From contig NC_091054.1 of the NCBI RefSeq assembly GCF_963966145.1, forward strand, positions 2,356,001 to 2,420,000: a stretch of 64,000 bases of DNA, in the 5' to 3' direction. A program made the position numbers and the translations under genes. Positions 12,667 to 25,395 of the stretch are shown piece by piece. This DNA comes from Tenebrio molitor (Eukaryota; Arthropoda; Insecta; Coleoptera; Tenebrionidae). The notes beneath the pieces were generated by a model. That model made no database searches. It saw nothing but the letters and a program-made list of their open reading frames with translations, and had not been told where the DNA came from. Position 1 is the first letter of the stretch; each line of letters starts with the position of its first letter.

Positions 12667-12918
12667 TACAAGGTGATTCATGAATTATAATGAGACTAAC
12701 AAAATTTGTGTTGCAACCAACAATACATGTCCCCCATATTTTTTTGGTTTGTGTTTTTATTAATTATGCCACATAATGATTTTAATTAAATTTGACAAAT
12801 GTACATGTTGACTATGTTGTATAAAATTAAAATATATATTTTTTAAATCGACATAACTAGTGCAAATGTAATGTTGGCCGCATCACAAATTTCGTCATTA
12901 CTTGTGAATCACCCTGTA
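12667..12918. repeat. singleton MITE with GTGATTCA ends
   Basis: Left end TACAAGGTGATTCATGAATT and right end CTTGTGAATCACCCTGTA form imperfect inverted ends with TA at both edges. The arms continue as TAATGA near the left and TCATTA near the right. The 252-bp interior is AT-rich and non-coding. The ends resemble M3 but the body does not. Confidence 0.7.
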
Positions 12919-13604
12919 TCTAAAATACATTAATTATGCATGGCCTATTACATTTTTGAATAGAGTAAAAGTAAGAATAAAATGTAAAACATGTAGTAAT
13001 AAAAGAACTAAGAAAAGAACAACAGAGTTATTTCTTAACTATAATATTTCTATGTTTTATTTTTATGTTGCTGTGAAAATAGCAACAAAACCTATATTAA
13101 AAAATTTCATTCTGTTTTAAATATTTGCCTTTTTCTAAAACCTATTTGAATCAATGTAGGTACTTTAAATAATAAAGTGTAGGTTCTTGTCATAAACTGG
13201 GAAGATCATTTATCTTGGTTCCTGTGAAAGATTAATTTCCACTGTGCACCTTGGTATGGGAATTTGAAAATTATTCAGGAAGAAAGTCTTCATTTTTTTG
13301 TGAATAAAATTAAGGAAGTCTTCAATACTCTGACATTTCCATTAGACTGAAATATTAGTTTCCTGCCTTTAAATCTTTGGCGTTATATAGGTATATCTAT
13401 CTCTATTAGGTAGTCACTATTTTATTTTAGAAAAATTTACAACAATTTACAACATTCTTATTATTATCTGTTAGTAATGCCTTGAAATAACACCATTGAA
13501 ATAATTATGTGACAGCACTAGAAGTTTTTAAAACTAAAATTAAAATTCGTATTTGTGGCTTTTTCATTCATAAATTAGTGGTAAAAAATTATCAATATAT
13601 AGCA
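12919..13604. other. no recognisable features
   Basis: Very AT-rich sequence with no repeat arms or coding signal that I can see. Confidence 0.4.
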
Positions 13605-13960
13605 CATTCAAATGAAATCCTGGGCTGGGGAGGCGTTGGAAACCGTCAATTGTTGTGCTTTTTTAAAGCGTAGATTAATTGGAGCATGTTGACAGCTAAC
13701 CTAAAATTTAGAGCCAAAAAGTCTTTCTTTTTTTCTTTCTTTGCAATGTTTTACATTAAAAATACAATAACTTAACGATTCCTATTCTCGAAGCAAATAT
13801 CTTGGGGCACCCTTTGCTGAAAACAAACAATACAATTCAATGTCCCGATTAAACATAAACAAATGTCATTCGTGTCAAACGGCGGGAAATTCAAACTTTA
13901 CACTGCTCTAAACGGTTTAATTTTTCCAACGCCTACTCAGCCCAGGATTTCATTTGAATG
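13605..13960. repeat. MITE family M4, copy 2
   Basis: Inverted ends CATTCAAATGAAATCCTGGG and CCCAGGATTTCATTTGAATG. The interior carries AACGATTCCTATTCTCGAAG and GGCGGGAAATTCAAACTTTA as in the other two copies. Non-coding. Confidence 0.87.
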
Positions 13961-16813
13961 CGCGATATCTTCATTCATAATTAAAAAAGAAGATATTATC
14001 TTACTTATTAATAAGATTCTTATTTAAATAAAATACACCAAATAATGTAAACAAATACTATTTTGTAGTTTTTCTTCGTCAGTGCTGTTCAAGTTCAAAA
14101 ACAACTTTCGTAGGTTTTTCTTCACAGAACAAATGCAGCACGATCAACAATCACAGTCTGTTGGCAATGAAACAATTGAAAAATATTGGTGTTTTTTTGT
14201 CTCATAATTGGCACGACATAAAGAAATTAGGTTAGGTCAGGTCAAAAATGAACCTTCGATGGTAAATTTCAAATTTGCCTGTCAAAACTGACAACCGGAA
14301 ATGCGATTACAGTGGTACCAAAATCATTGAAATTTTCATTGTTACCAACAGATTCAGTCATTATGATCAAGTGCTACTTTGAACACTAGGTTGGTTTTGT
14401 TTTTGTCAAGGTTGTGGTAACTTACAGAATTGGATGCCTCAGTTTCACCTCAAATTTCTTATTTGCGTCGGTGTGATTTTTTTCATAGGAAACTATTTTT
14501 TTTCTTACACTAAAATGTTTTTTACTCAACTGAGCAAAAAGAGTTCATGACAGAAATGTAAGGTCAAAAATCAGTGGTCTTATTCAGTATGACATTGTTT
14601 TTATAATGTTTAATTTGTTGTAGATTTGTTGTAGTCGTTGGGGACCACTCCTTATTCCTTGTTCCCTGCCATAAATAGTGCAGCTTCCTCAGCTGAATAA
14701 GATTACGAGGGCTCTCTCCGAATCCGACGAATTTAAATAATCGCCCTGTTTTTCAGGTCGTTTCTTTCTGATGGATAGCAATGAAGGCGCAACGTGCCGC
14801 AACTGATAAATAACAACACACTCTTCTGATGTAAATGTGCGAACGAAAAACCGACCGCGTTATATTTTCTTTTCCATCGAATAGTCTGCGTCGTCAGCTG
14901 AAATAAATCGAACGAATATCGAGAGGAAATGCATCGAAATCATTTCCGCACGGAAAACATCCCTCACATTATCGAAACTCGTGCACCTGGAATTAACCTC
15001 GCTATTCATTTAAACCACACATTAGTATTTTTTAAAATGTAGTAATGTGGTAATAGAGGTTTTACAAGAAACATGCTGTCATGTAATATGTATTTACGCT
15101 ACAAGTGGGATGCATACATTGTTAGCAAGTGAAGTCTGCACAACGAGGCTCAAGTCGGATTTCATATTTTCCACATACTTACATTTTTTACTCACGCCGT
15201 GCGGTAAAGTGTCAAATCAGTGCGGTAAATAGGATACTCGTACTACATTCAATTTTTTTCGATTTAGTAAATATGCAACGCACAATACGATTGAAAGATT
15301 AAGTAGGTGTAGATAGATATTCTAAAATGTAATATCTTCAGATAATTGAATTAAATCCGCTGTCAATTGCATTTTTATTTTTTTTTAGCTGTGTAAGTCG
15401 GCCCAGCTTGCTTTCCGCTGATAAAGGCAAACGGGGGAGAGACGTAATATCTTCAGAAATTGCGAGTCAATTGACACGTCACAATACAATCATAGTAATT
15501 CGTCGGTCCGCTTATTTTATTGTATCGGCGACAATCGTCCAGTCGAAGAAGCTCCCGAAAACACCTCAATGGCTTCAATAAAAAACAGCTAGACGACATC
15601 GTCGCCGGAAAAGCTCGTCCAATAAAACAGCGAGAAACGAAAGCAAAAAAGGAATTTTCCCCGACCTGAAAAATAAACGTTTTTTTATTAGACGTCCGTT
15701 CATAGAAATATGTTCGGGAGGCGACCAGAAACGATATCCGACGTATCAGATTGAATAGTTGCGTGAGCTCTCGGTTAGCTTTTTTGTTCGTCGCAACTAA
15801 ATTTTGTTTAATCATGAAATCGAGATTAAGCACGCTAATACAACGATTTCGTTTTTTGCAGTTGCCCTAAACGACTTGTTAAAAACGCTAACGAGCCGAA
15901 ATAATTCCGATTGGTTCGCACGTTCGCCCAATGAATTTACTTAGTTCTCTGAAAGAAATGTAATTCTCTGGAATTATTATTTAAAGACAGTGACATTTGA
16001 CAGCACAGTAGGTACAATGAAACATTTAACAACACTTATTTGCATCACAAGGCCAGAAAGTGTTATTTTGCAAGTGCGAGCACGGTTTGCGGTCCGAGGT
16101 GCCAGCCGAGGCGTCACAAGCGCAAGCAATCAAACGATTATTATCCATTCCTTGACATTTTCGTTCTTATTAGGTTGTCTGCATTCGTAATTGTGTAACT
16201 ATCGCTGATGTTTTGTTAAATTTCTTGTCGGGGTCCGGCCCTGGACGTCATATATCACGTGCAAATTTGAAATGATATTTTGGCGAACGCCGATCGCCAT
16301 CCTCTCTGTGACAAAGAGTAATGATGACCGGGGCAGGAGTAGTTCACTGGAGGCTCGCTCAAACTGCGCTCCAATTTCCTGCTAATTCAATGTCTTTCAA
16401 TCCGAAGATACCGAGTGATTGATTACTGGTAGTAACGCCTCCTTCTCTCTCCACCGCCTCCGCCACCTCCCGCTTCGCGTTCAGCGCAACACTATTCAAC
16501 ATGACATCATTGACGAATTATCCTCCTGATACAATCCTGGAACTGAAAGATTATTAATAAATCGCAGGATTTGATTAGATTCGGGCCGTTTAGTTATCCC
16601 GTCACGTATATGTACGGGGGCGGTGTAAAAGGGAACGGAGCGGTTGTTTTATTATCAGATACCCAATAAACTGTCCCAAGTGGCTGGAAAATGCTTTGTC
16701 TTGGTTCCTGACCTTGATAGAGGCAGACTAAATCACACCGGAGGATTTTCGCTAACCAATTGTCTGGTTTTGCAAGTTTGATGCAAGGATGTGTTATTTA
16801 AAATTGACGAAAA
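13961..16813. other. gene-free stretch, no supported features
   Basis: This tract includes the longest open frame of the window (minus strand, 15,453-15,833, 126 codons). It has no recognisable motif and no splice-site support, so I leave it out. The part 16,200-16,560 is richer in C and pyrimidine repeats (CTCTCTCCACCGCCTCCGCC near 16,445) and might be regulatory. Confidence 0.35.
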
Positions 16814-17215
16814 TACAGCCAATCAGAGCGCTTGCTTTCATCCAATCAAAAATGTTTATCGCGATAAAAACGTCCTACTACTCTGTCATCTGTCAAAAGT
16901 GATTAAAATTGCATGCTACTCCTGTCAGATTCTCAAATTGTTTTTAATAATTGTGTTTTTAATAATTGTAGGTTTTATAAATAAATAATTAATGTTATAT
17001 TTTGTATTCTGGAATTAATCCTGCCAAAAATTAATCGAGCTAATTTTTTACATCTGATAAATTTCCCAATTTTCACTTAAACATTTTTGCTTTAGTTTTA
17101 CTCGATATTTGGACATTTTTATTCGAAGGTAAACCCTCGAGCTAAAGCTCTCGGGCCTAACCAGAATAAAAATGCCCAAATTGTCTAAACAAAAAGTTTT
17201 CGTGAAATTGAAACA
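16814..17215. repeat. dispersed repeat R, copy 1, with terminal foldback
   Basis: From CAGCCAATCAGAGCGCTTGC onward this matches 20,314-20,650 closely. Near its right side it folds: ATTTGGACATTTTTATTC pairs with GAATAAAAATGCCCAAAT around a centre CTCGAGCTAAAGCTCTCGGG. An internal TTTTAATAATTGTG is doubled in this copy only. Confidence 0.8.
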
Positions 17216-17311
17216 TTTATACAATTAAAAAATTAGGTCTTGTTATTTTACTTTCGACTGAATTACTGCAGGACTAAAAAGATCGTTAAAATAACTAAAA
17301 CAAAAGAACGA

Positions 17312-17383
17312 TGCGATGGCCGAGAATCGAACTCGGATCAACTGCTTGGAAGGCAACTATGCTAACCATTACACCACCATCGC
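17312..17383 (-). tRNA. tRNA-Gly (anticodon UCC), copy 1
   Basis: Read on the minus strand, a 72-nt cloverleaf is complete. The acceptor stem is GCGATGG paired with CCATCGC, with discriminator A. The D-arm region contains the A-box (TGGTGTAATGG). The anticodon loop is CTTCCAA with UCC, and the T-arm holds the B-box GAGTTCGATTCTC. The length and sequence are those of a metazoan tRNA-Gly(UCC), which reads GGA codons. A T-rich run (TTTTGTTTT) follows within 20 bases, as expected for an RNA polymerase III terminator. CCA is not encoded, as usual in eukaryotes. It has no intron. Confidence 0.95.
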
Positions 17384-17549
17384 ACATGTGTATGGTACCA
17401 CAGCATATACCTGTCATTCTTAAACAATACAAGTTTCGGAAAATATGTATTTTAGTATCCAGATGGACTTTGTGAACCCAATAGATGGAAAACAATGAAA
17501 CGTAAAAATGATACATGAGCTAACCTAAAATTGCCTGTATTAGCCATTA

Positions 17550-18015
17550 TACAGGGTGTCTTAAAATTATCGTATTCCGAGTTCGGGGCTTAGTAGGTGA
17601 CATCCTGTTGACCAAGTAAGAATGTAAAAAAAAAAATTGCTGTCACTTTGAAAAAAATATCAAAGTTGCCAATATTTCTTCAAAAGTACCTGATTAATAT
17701 TCTAGCTATGTTGTACTTAGCTTTTGAACAAAAATTGGAAAAAAAAACCTTTTATTTTTTCGAGATAAAGCTGTTTTTTCAAGAAATGTCTCTTCATTTA
17801 TATTTTAATATTTTACATAATCATCCTCACCATATTTCAAAATGACCATTTATATTTTTTATTTGAAGAAAATATGATGAAAAGTTTGAACCTTCAGGCC
17901 CATATATCTTTGTAAAGACCCCCCCTATATTTTTTATTTTATTTTTTCGAGATTCCTGAGATTTTTCCCTACAAGACCCCCAACTTGGAATACATTAATT
18001 TTGCGACACCCTGTA
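17550..18015 (+). repeat. MITE family M2, copy 3 (between the two tRNA genes)
   Basis: Ends TACAGGGTGTCTTAAAATTA and TTGCGACACCCTGTA, flanked by TA. It is nearly collinear with the 7.3-kb copy but lacks a few bases near AAAATGACCATTTATATT. It sits in the gap between the two tRNA-Gly genes. Confidence 0.88.
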
Positions 18016-18199
18016 TAGAAGAGATTTTTTTTAAATGCTTCAAATTCATTATGCGAAGACCCAGAATCGAACTAAAAACACGAAAAAAACAGTATTGATG
18101 CCAACATCAATATCTCCCGTGACTTTGGTCCTGTTAATAGACACCTTTCATTTCTGAGAGAATAATTCTGGAGTTATTTATTTAAAAGCAAAAGAAGGA

Positions 18200-18271
18200 T
18201 GCGATGGCCGAGAATCGAACTCGGATCAACTGCTTGGAAGGCAACTATGCTGACCATTACACCACCATCGC
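18200..18271 (-). tRNA. tRNA-Gly (anticodon UCC), copy 2
   Basis: A 72-nt minus-strand tRNA that differs from the 17.3-kb gene at a single D-loop base (GGTCAGC in place of GGTTAGC). Stems, the UCC anticodon and the B-box are intact. The downstream minus strand has a CTTTTGCTTTTAAA run that can act as terminator. Both genes have the same orientation about 0.9 kb apart, suggesting a small tRNA cluster. The flanks outside the tRNAs do not match each other, so any duplication is old or very short. Confidence 0.95.
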
Positions 18272-18683
18272 ATATGCCTGTTATGCCTGTAACAATGATC
18301 TGCACTTTCTAATTGTGAAAGGACGAGCGTTGCAACAAATTACAATAACAAATTGCTATTCTGCACAAGTGTATCAAGCAAATAGGAAATTAATAAGCAA
18401 TTTAGAAGCGATCTATGCAAGGATATTCCAAGAAAGAAACAATTATTTTCAAAATGTCAAAGATAAAATAATACAACCTAAGATTTTAAACGATTCTTGT
18501 AGCATTACTAAATTTTCAGTCCGCAAATAATAGTGGTCCATTGTTTGAGCTTTGGGGAACACCGATACTCACAAAAATGAATAACCTACAATCTAGTACC
18601 GCTGATTATAGTGAAATGATAACTCAAATGTACTAACATGAAAATACAGGAGTAGGAATGAAAACTCTAGAACCTACATGGTA

Positions 18684-18780
18684 GGGAATAGTTATTTACG
18701 AACCAAGTGCGAGAAAACATTTTTCGCGCATGAGCGCATTATTTGAGGCACGAGCGACGAAGGAGCGAGTGTTTCATTTC
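18684..18780 (-). repeat. outlying copy of a segment from the 50-63 kb tandem unit
   Basis: This 97-bp stretch (containing GCGCATGAGCGCATT and GGCACGAGCGACGAAGGAGC) is the reverse complement, with few mismatches, of a block that recurs in each large tandem unit near 52.29-52.38, 55.68-55.78 and 59.52-59.62 kb. It shows that this block is itself a dispersed repeat carried along in the cluster. Confidence 0.8.
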
Positions 18781-20313
18781 CGCCAATGTCTGCGCGCATC
18801 AAAGTTTATACATTAATTTTTTAAACAAACATTATGTCTGATTTGACGAGAACCCTTTGTGAATAGATGGCGCTTGCCAAAGCGTCAACTGAATTAATAG
18901 CGATTTATTTTCACTCTTTCAAAATTTTCGACATCCCAATCGGAGAAATGGGGTTTTGTAAACCAGATTTTATTATTATCAAGTCAAAGTTATTTTCAGA
19001 ATGCGTGAATTTCTTCAACTCATGAAAATTTTTCTATTACATTTAATTTGTAATTCTCTTAAGACAAATCGTCTGAGCCCAAGAACCAGTGACACTTATC
19101 TGTTGAAATATTAACCGGGTCCGGTGGACAAGTGCGCTAAGTAATAACTGTGTAATACCATGGGCTAAACTTTTTATGCAAATTACACAGTATGACTTTA
19201 ATAAATAGCACTGTAGGAGTGTAAAATATTTAAAGACGTCCAGCATGCAAAAATGTTCACTCATGCAATAATAAATTAGCGTCGGGACAAGAGTTTGATG
19301 TTAAATAGTTAACGGAGCGGTTGGGACTTCGAAAAAGGCCTTAATAAATTAAACCGCAGAGACTTTGACAGTAACAAAGCGAAATCGTAAGAGTGCCTTT
19401 CGAGCGTAACCGAAATGCCAAAATTAAAAAAATCGTAAATGCTCCATTGAGTTTGCTTATTGCGGATTCCTGATGGCATCCCGGCGGGGCATAAATCACG
19501 AGATTAATTATAAATAATTATGAAAATTACAGTTTGCACAACAACATTGTTTATCGTCAATTAAATAATTAACAACAATTCTGATGCGCAATAAATTTCA
19601 TAAGCTCTCTTTTAAAAACCACCGACTGAAATAATTTGTAATATTGAATAAACAATTTGGTAATTAATCATAATACTTGAAATATCAATTAAACTATAAA
19701 TAATAGTTTAACGGCTGATCTGTTGTAACCAGGACCTAAATATAGCGACTTTATTCATGAATGGACCAAGACACGATAATATTTTATTACTGACAAGTGC
19801 TGCTTTCTTTATCAACAACAAATTACAACATTCCAGAGTCGCACGCGGTAACCATTTCCAAATTTGACTGGTTCTTATGACGAATGTGTCGACGACGCCA
19901 CTGGAATCGATGCGGCGGAAATGGGAGGACAAATTGATATCGTCCGACAATAAAACTTACAAGATTATAAAGTTATAAAGTCTTGTTTTGATTGAATAGG
20001 CGGCGGTTGGTTCTTTGAATTTTATCGGCGGACCTATGATCTCCACCGAAATAAAAATTAATTGGAGCAATTATCATCACTTGCAGTGACCTCACTTCCT
20101 TTGGTTCTTTTATCGGCTTCTAGTTATTAGTGGAACAAGTAAACAACATGCGAAATTTAGCAACTGGGACACCTCATTCATTTTATGCAATCGGAAATGT
20201 CGCGATGTAAAATTATTGTGAAAATTTTAATTTACATTGATTTGACAGGAAATTGTCGTAACAGTGCAATCAAATTAATTAAGATTAATTCCCACATACA
20301 TCAAACGTGCGTG
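18781..20313. other. no recognisable features
   Basis: AT-rich sequence without coding, RNA or repeat signal that I can support. Confidence 0.4.
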
Positions 20314-20650
20314 TTCAGCCAATCAGAGCGCTTGCTTTCATCCAATCAAAAATGTTTATCGCGATAAAAACGTCCTAGTACTCATCTGTCAAAAGTGATT
20401 AAAATTGCACGCTACTCCTGTCAGATTGTCAAATTGTTTTTGATAATTGTGTTTAATTAACGTTAAAGTTTGTATTCTGGAATTAATCTTGCCAAAAATA
20501 ACACGACCTAATTTTTTTATATCTGATAAATTTCTCAATTTTCACTTAAACATTTTTGCTTTAGACAATTTTACTCGTTGATATTTAGACATTTTTATTC
20601 AAAAGTAAACCCTCGAGCTAAAGCTCTCGGGCCTAACCACTGAAATAAAA
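20314..20650. repeat. dispersed repeat R, copy 2
   Basis: Begins at CAGCCAATCAGAGCGCTTGC and follows the 16.8-kb copy through ATCGCGATAAAAACGTCCTA to CTCGAGCTAAAGCTCTCGGG. It has small deletions relative to that copy and lacks most of the right foldback arm. Confidence 0.8.
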
Positions 20651-21086
20651 TTATTTATTTATTTAAAAAAAGTGATATAGTAGTTGGTAACAAAAAAACT
20701 ACCAACTATATCATAAAACATGTAGGTTGAGTGAATTACAGGTTTATTAATAATTCATAACATTAATTTAATGCAACGGTTGCAGAAGCAATTAAAATTT
20801 ATCTAAAGAGGACGACGTTAATAAAATTCTTTGGCTATATCGTGATAACAAATCGTAAAAACATATTAATAAATATTTAACACGCAATTTTTAAAGAAAA
20901 GAGATCACATAAATAACTGCATTAATGATCTTAGTAAGAACACAGCAGGTCGGTTATTGAAAATTATCATGCATTCGCTTGTAATAGTTTAACGGTTTTA
21001 AATCAGAACATGTTTTGGTTTGGAATTAATTTTTTTAAGGAAAAAGAATTTTAGAAAGCAAAGGTTAAAGTAAAATTTTAATTATG

Positions 21087-21275
21087 TATCGGGTGTTCAT
21101 TTAAATAAAGATAGCGTTGGAGAGTCGATTGTGAACGCACCACGGATTACAGATCACGGATCAGCTGCTTTAAATCTAACCTCACTTTTTGCGTTGTTTG
21201 TGTTTTTACTCTGCAGACTGACGCGTGGTACGTTCACAATCGACTTTGAGGATACATTTAAATGAACACCCGATA
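21087..21275. repeat. MITE family M1, copy 3 (full length)
   Basis: TATCGGGTGTTCATTTAAAT on the left and ATTTAAATGAACACCCGATA on the right are perfect inverted 20-mers. Between them lie the family arms GAGAGTCGATTGTGAACG and CGTTCACAATCGACTTTG and the GATCACGGATCAGC motif. At 189 bp it is one of the best-preserved copies. Confidence 0.9.
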
Positions 21276-24200
21276 TATTAGTCAACAACGTTGTATTAAT
21301 TAAAGCCCAGTTAGAAATTTTACTGAGAACTTCAAATAATTGTGTTTTTTTGTTCCAGTAACCACTTATCCTTGGGACATTAAACCGAGTTTAGATTAAA
21401 TTAATCTCGGCGTTGTAATTAAACTAAACTTTATCCACAATAACAGTTCATTAAGTTTAATGTGTGCCTCAAATTTTATGGCCGGCAACAACGAACGGCG
21501 AAAAACAATTTTGGAACGCTTAAGCGGTGGTTACACAATGCCTGTTTACGAAACTTTGAAAGAGAAATGAGAAAATGTTAAAAAGCTCCAAAATTTAATT
21601 CGGTGAAACTTTTCACTGAAAATAATACTCGCTTCCAGTTCTGTCAAATGAAATTTGTATTTCTTTTATTTGTATTTGTTTTTCTTTTTTTAATCGCACT
21701 CGATCGTTAAGTGCCTATAACAGATCTCGAAAATGTTTTCCCTTACCGAACTAGTATCGTAATATGCTATATACTGTTTCCGCATTAAATTTAATTTTCT
21801 AGTGTCCCGGCCTCACTTAATAAATACTTATTAGTTGGAGGCCTCGACAGAGTTAATGAAATTAAAGCTCATATGACATCCGCAAGAAATGAGAGGGTAA
21901 TGTGCGCCGAGCGGTTGTCCGTAATGAGTCTTGCTCGCGAGCAACAACACACGCATCCAAAATAATTGATGCCAGTCTTCAAGCTAATAAACCCGACTAA
22001 GACCCAGTCCTGGACTGACTCGATTCGTCCCTGAACCATCAAAATTAATTTTGCTGCGGTCCATCAAAAATCTATTAGGTCCGGTCCCAAATCGCACACT
22101 TTCAATTTGCTCCGGACTGAATAAACAAAATTTCTATTAGTCCCACACCATCAACAAAACCCCGACTGTTCCCATCGACCGAAATTTGGGCCCATCTCCC
22201 GAAAATCGATAGTTTGCCTCTTTGAAGATTACGGTGAAGATACGGACCGTTTCCAAACTACCTATAATTAAATCTTGATTGATGTGTAATATACCTGATG
22301 GTAATTCCCCGAGATCCTGCCGTATCACGATGTGATCCCAGTGCGGATGCGGATCCAGATGGGTCGTTTTTATTTAAAATTATAGATCTCTATTACCGTA
22401 TTCAGGTGGCGGTGTTTCTTAATTTGAATAGAAAATCGTCGATGGGTCGCGATTAAAAAATAAAGGGCTTATCGTGACTCTCCGTTTCGATCTAGGAGGA
22501 CCCACTTCCATCTAATGATGGTATGGCCCAGATAAAAATTGTTTTTTAATGCGGGGTTCATTCTTAAAATAATAATCACGGTATAGTTTTTTCTTTTTTT
22601 TAATTTCGTAGCTAACAAAAAGCCGCTTGATTGAGCTGTCAGCCCGAGGTAACAATGGCGCTTTAATCACCTAATTACATGTCTGGCCTCTTTAGTTTGC
22701 GGTGTTATGGCAACACAATTGTTTTCCTGTGTTGTAGTGACGGCCCTGATATTATTTAGATACGAATTTAATTTCTGCTGAGAAAATATTTTTTATCAAG
22801 ATTTCACTCGTTTATGGTTATGAAAGGGAAATTAATTACGATGCATAAAGGACCTTATTTGAATACGTACAAGGCTCTTTCAAAGACCGCCTTGATGGAC
22901 GGGCTAATAATGATAATGATAATAATACGAAAAAATGCACCGGATAATGACTTCATTATGGCCGGAGGAATTCTGGAATCAGAGACGGAACTAAAGGCTA
23001 CCCTTCAAACTGCCTCACGTATGGGACAAGAAATTCATTAAAAATTCATTTCTCACAGATTTAATCTCCTAAACTGATTTCACATCTTGTTTTAGTCTTG
23101 TGAGTTATTTTGCTGCATCTCCTTGGGTTCCTGAAACAAAAATATAAATTAATTAAATACTTTGACATTGACATGAATTTACCCAAAAACTATTATCCTT
23201 TACTATTATTAACTGCCCCGTTAAACATTAAACAGCATATTTATAACAAAAAACCGCTAGAATGATCTTTTATGCAACAAGTGCATAAAGTAGTACATTT
23301 TTTACGAATCACCGTGCGAAAAAGATACATTACGCATGAGTTCCATACAATACTTTTTACGACTGTCTGCAATTGAAAAAACAATCAACATCAAAACACG
23401 AATGTAAAAGATCTAAACTCTAAAAGGTCGCGAGACAACTGCAGTTGCATTCAGTGCACTCTCATGATTCGGCTATTTCTATGCAGATATTTGCATAAAG
23501 CCAGAGTGAAATAATAACATGCTATGCGACTTTTTTTCATGATTACTACTTTACATCACTCTTAAACAGATATTTTACGCAGTAAAAGTAGTAAAATATA
23601 TTGCAGTTTTTTAACAGAGAAAATATTGCGGTGTTTATGGAGTTTATAATAATAAAATAATAATATGTCAATAAAAAAGGCATTTTTCCATGATCATTGA
23701 ATTTCAGTGGTCTTTGCTCACTGCAAATGGTGAGCAAACATGGCAATTGAATCACTAGTGAGGAAAAATATTTTCTCACTAGTGAGCAAAATGTAATGTT
23801 TTGTGCGTTTGTCGACAGAGAGTGTCAAACATGTTATGCTGACCGTTTTTTAATCTGACGAAAAAACGTAAAATTGCTTGGGGTAAACTTCTGGGAAAAT
23901 TCATTCTAAATGCATTATGTTGGTATCATTGATTAAATTAAACTCAGCTAAACCAATCACAAACACGCAACGCCTAACAACATAACCTCTTTTGTTTGAA
24001 ATTTTGTTGATCCACGTTTTGTTGTGAAAAAATCAGCTGAGCAAACATGCATTTAATCACTCGTCCGGTTGGGGTACTCGGGGTACTCGTGGTTAAATGC
24101 ACTACTTTGCTCACTTGTATTGAAAATACCTAATTTTCTAATTTTGTACAAGAATTTAGTAGAATTAATAATAGTTTTATCCAACACCTGTTCATTATGA

Positions 24201-25299
24201 AGTCATAATAATGCCGATTTTGAATATATTATAAGGTCTATAAAACACTAGTGCACTTATGAACCCATAATTAAACTGTTTTTATAATTAATGAGTTTAG
24301 AGAGAATTGAACAGTTGATTGAACATCAAAAAGAATAAGAACTGTTACAGAAGGAGGTGTTGGGTAAAACTGTGTATTACACTCGTGCCTTAACAGCAAA
24401 TAAGTCACTCAATTAAGAAACATTAGCCAACTCGAGCAAGCTCTCGTGGCTAAACATTTCTTTCGTGACTTATTTGTCTCATAAGACACTTGTATAATAA
24501 ATAGCTATAATTTGATTATTAATAATTATTTTTGCATCGTTCAACTGGCTTTTGACAATACGAAATTAATTTCCGAGTTTCGGATCAACTCGTAAAGGTA
24601 AAAATGTAGAATTTCGCAGACGTGTAATTGATCTGAAGAAACCAGGCGCTAAATTAATGTGGCTCTGATGAGGGCAATTACCGTAAAGAAAAATGATGCG
24701 GTAATTAGTCCCCGGTTAAGCAGTGTCCCGCTACACACAGATGGGGTACGAAGCTACAACCAGGTGTTAATTGGAAATGTGTCGGAATGTGCACCTCAAT
24801 TGTTACCGAGCAGACATTTTAATTTGAAAAGTTGGACTGGTTGAAAATGAAAAATAAAAGTGGCGAGGCGGTCGTGTGAGAGACGAGGGCATCATCGTCG
24901 AAGAGAGCAAAATATAATTTAATTTGGAATGGGGCCCGATTGAAACGTTCTTCTTCTCACCTCTTATGATTTATTTGGTAATATATGTGTTTCTTTATTC
25001 TTTTGACTTTTTAGTGGACGCGCCGGTTTTGTTTTTTCTCTTTACGAACGTTCGTAATTTGAATATAATTATACGTTTGAAAAGTGGTATCTCTATCTTT
25101 CGGTGCGCCCTACTATTACGCCACGATTTATGGACGACACTTCGGTAAACGTACGCTTACAAGATTTATTTATCTGACACGAAAATTCAATTAATTCCAT
25201 TATGGAGGAACGCCGTGTAATTTGGGGCTGGGTGTAAATTCGGATCGGCTGCTTTGCTGTTAGAGCTTTTGCCAAACACTTTATCCAAGCTTCTATTGT
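21276..25299. other. gene-free stretch with small palindromes
   Basis: Contains a hairpin at 23,752-23,785 (TCACTAGTGAG twice in inverted order) and the foldback listed at 24,397. Frames such as 22,814-23,041 (plus, 75 codons) lack any family resemblance. No splice-supported exon was found. Confidence 0.4.
24397..24476. repeat. 80-bp foldback with CTCGAG/CTCGTGG core
   Basis: CAAATAAGTCAC pairs with GTGACTTATTTG, and AGAAACATTAGCCA pairs with TGGCTAAACATTTCT, around the centre ACTCGAGCAAGCTCTCG. It shares its layout, but little outer sequence, with the foldbacks at 5.0, 32.2, 43.2, 49.5 and 53.2 kb. Confidence 0.7.
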
Positions 25300-25395
25300 A
25301 TCATGCGTTCAAATGAAAACCTGCGCTGAGTAACCGTTGAAAAAGTAAACCATTTGGAACAGTCTAAAATTTGAATCTCCCGCCTTTGTTTACAA
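25300..25395. repeat. half of an M4 element
   Basis: GCGTTCAAATGAAAACCTGCG followed by AACCGTTGAAAAAGTAAAC and GGAACAGTCTAAAATTTGAA corresponds to one M4 end joined to interior sequence. The opposite end is missing, so this is a remnant. Confidence 0.6.

Noticed and set aside
15453..15833. Longest open frame of the window (minus strand, 126 codons)
   Set aside because: No domain, signal or repeat pattern, no splice-site framing and no upstream promoter motif; a frame of this length is expected by chance in 64 kb.
18204..18530. 108-codon plus-strand frame
   Set aside because: It begins on the antisense strand of a tRNA gene; composition after that is AT-driven.
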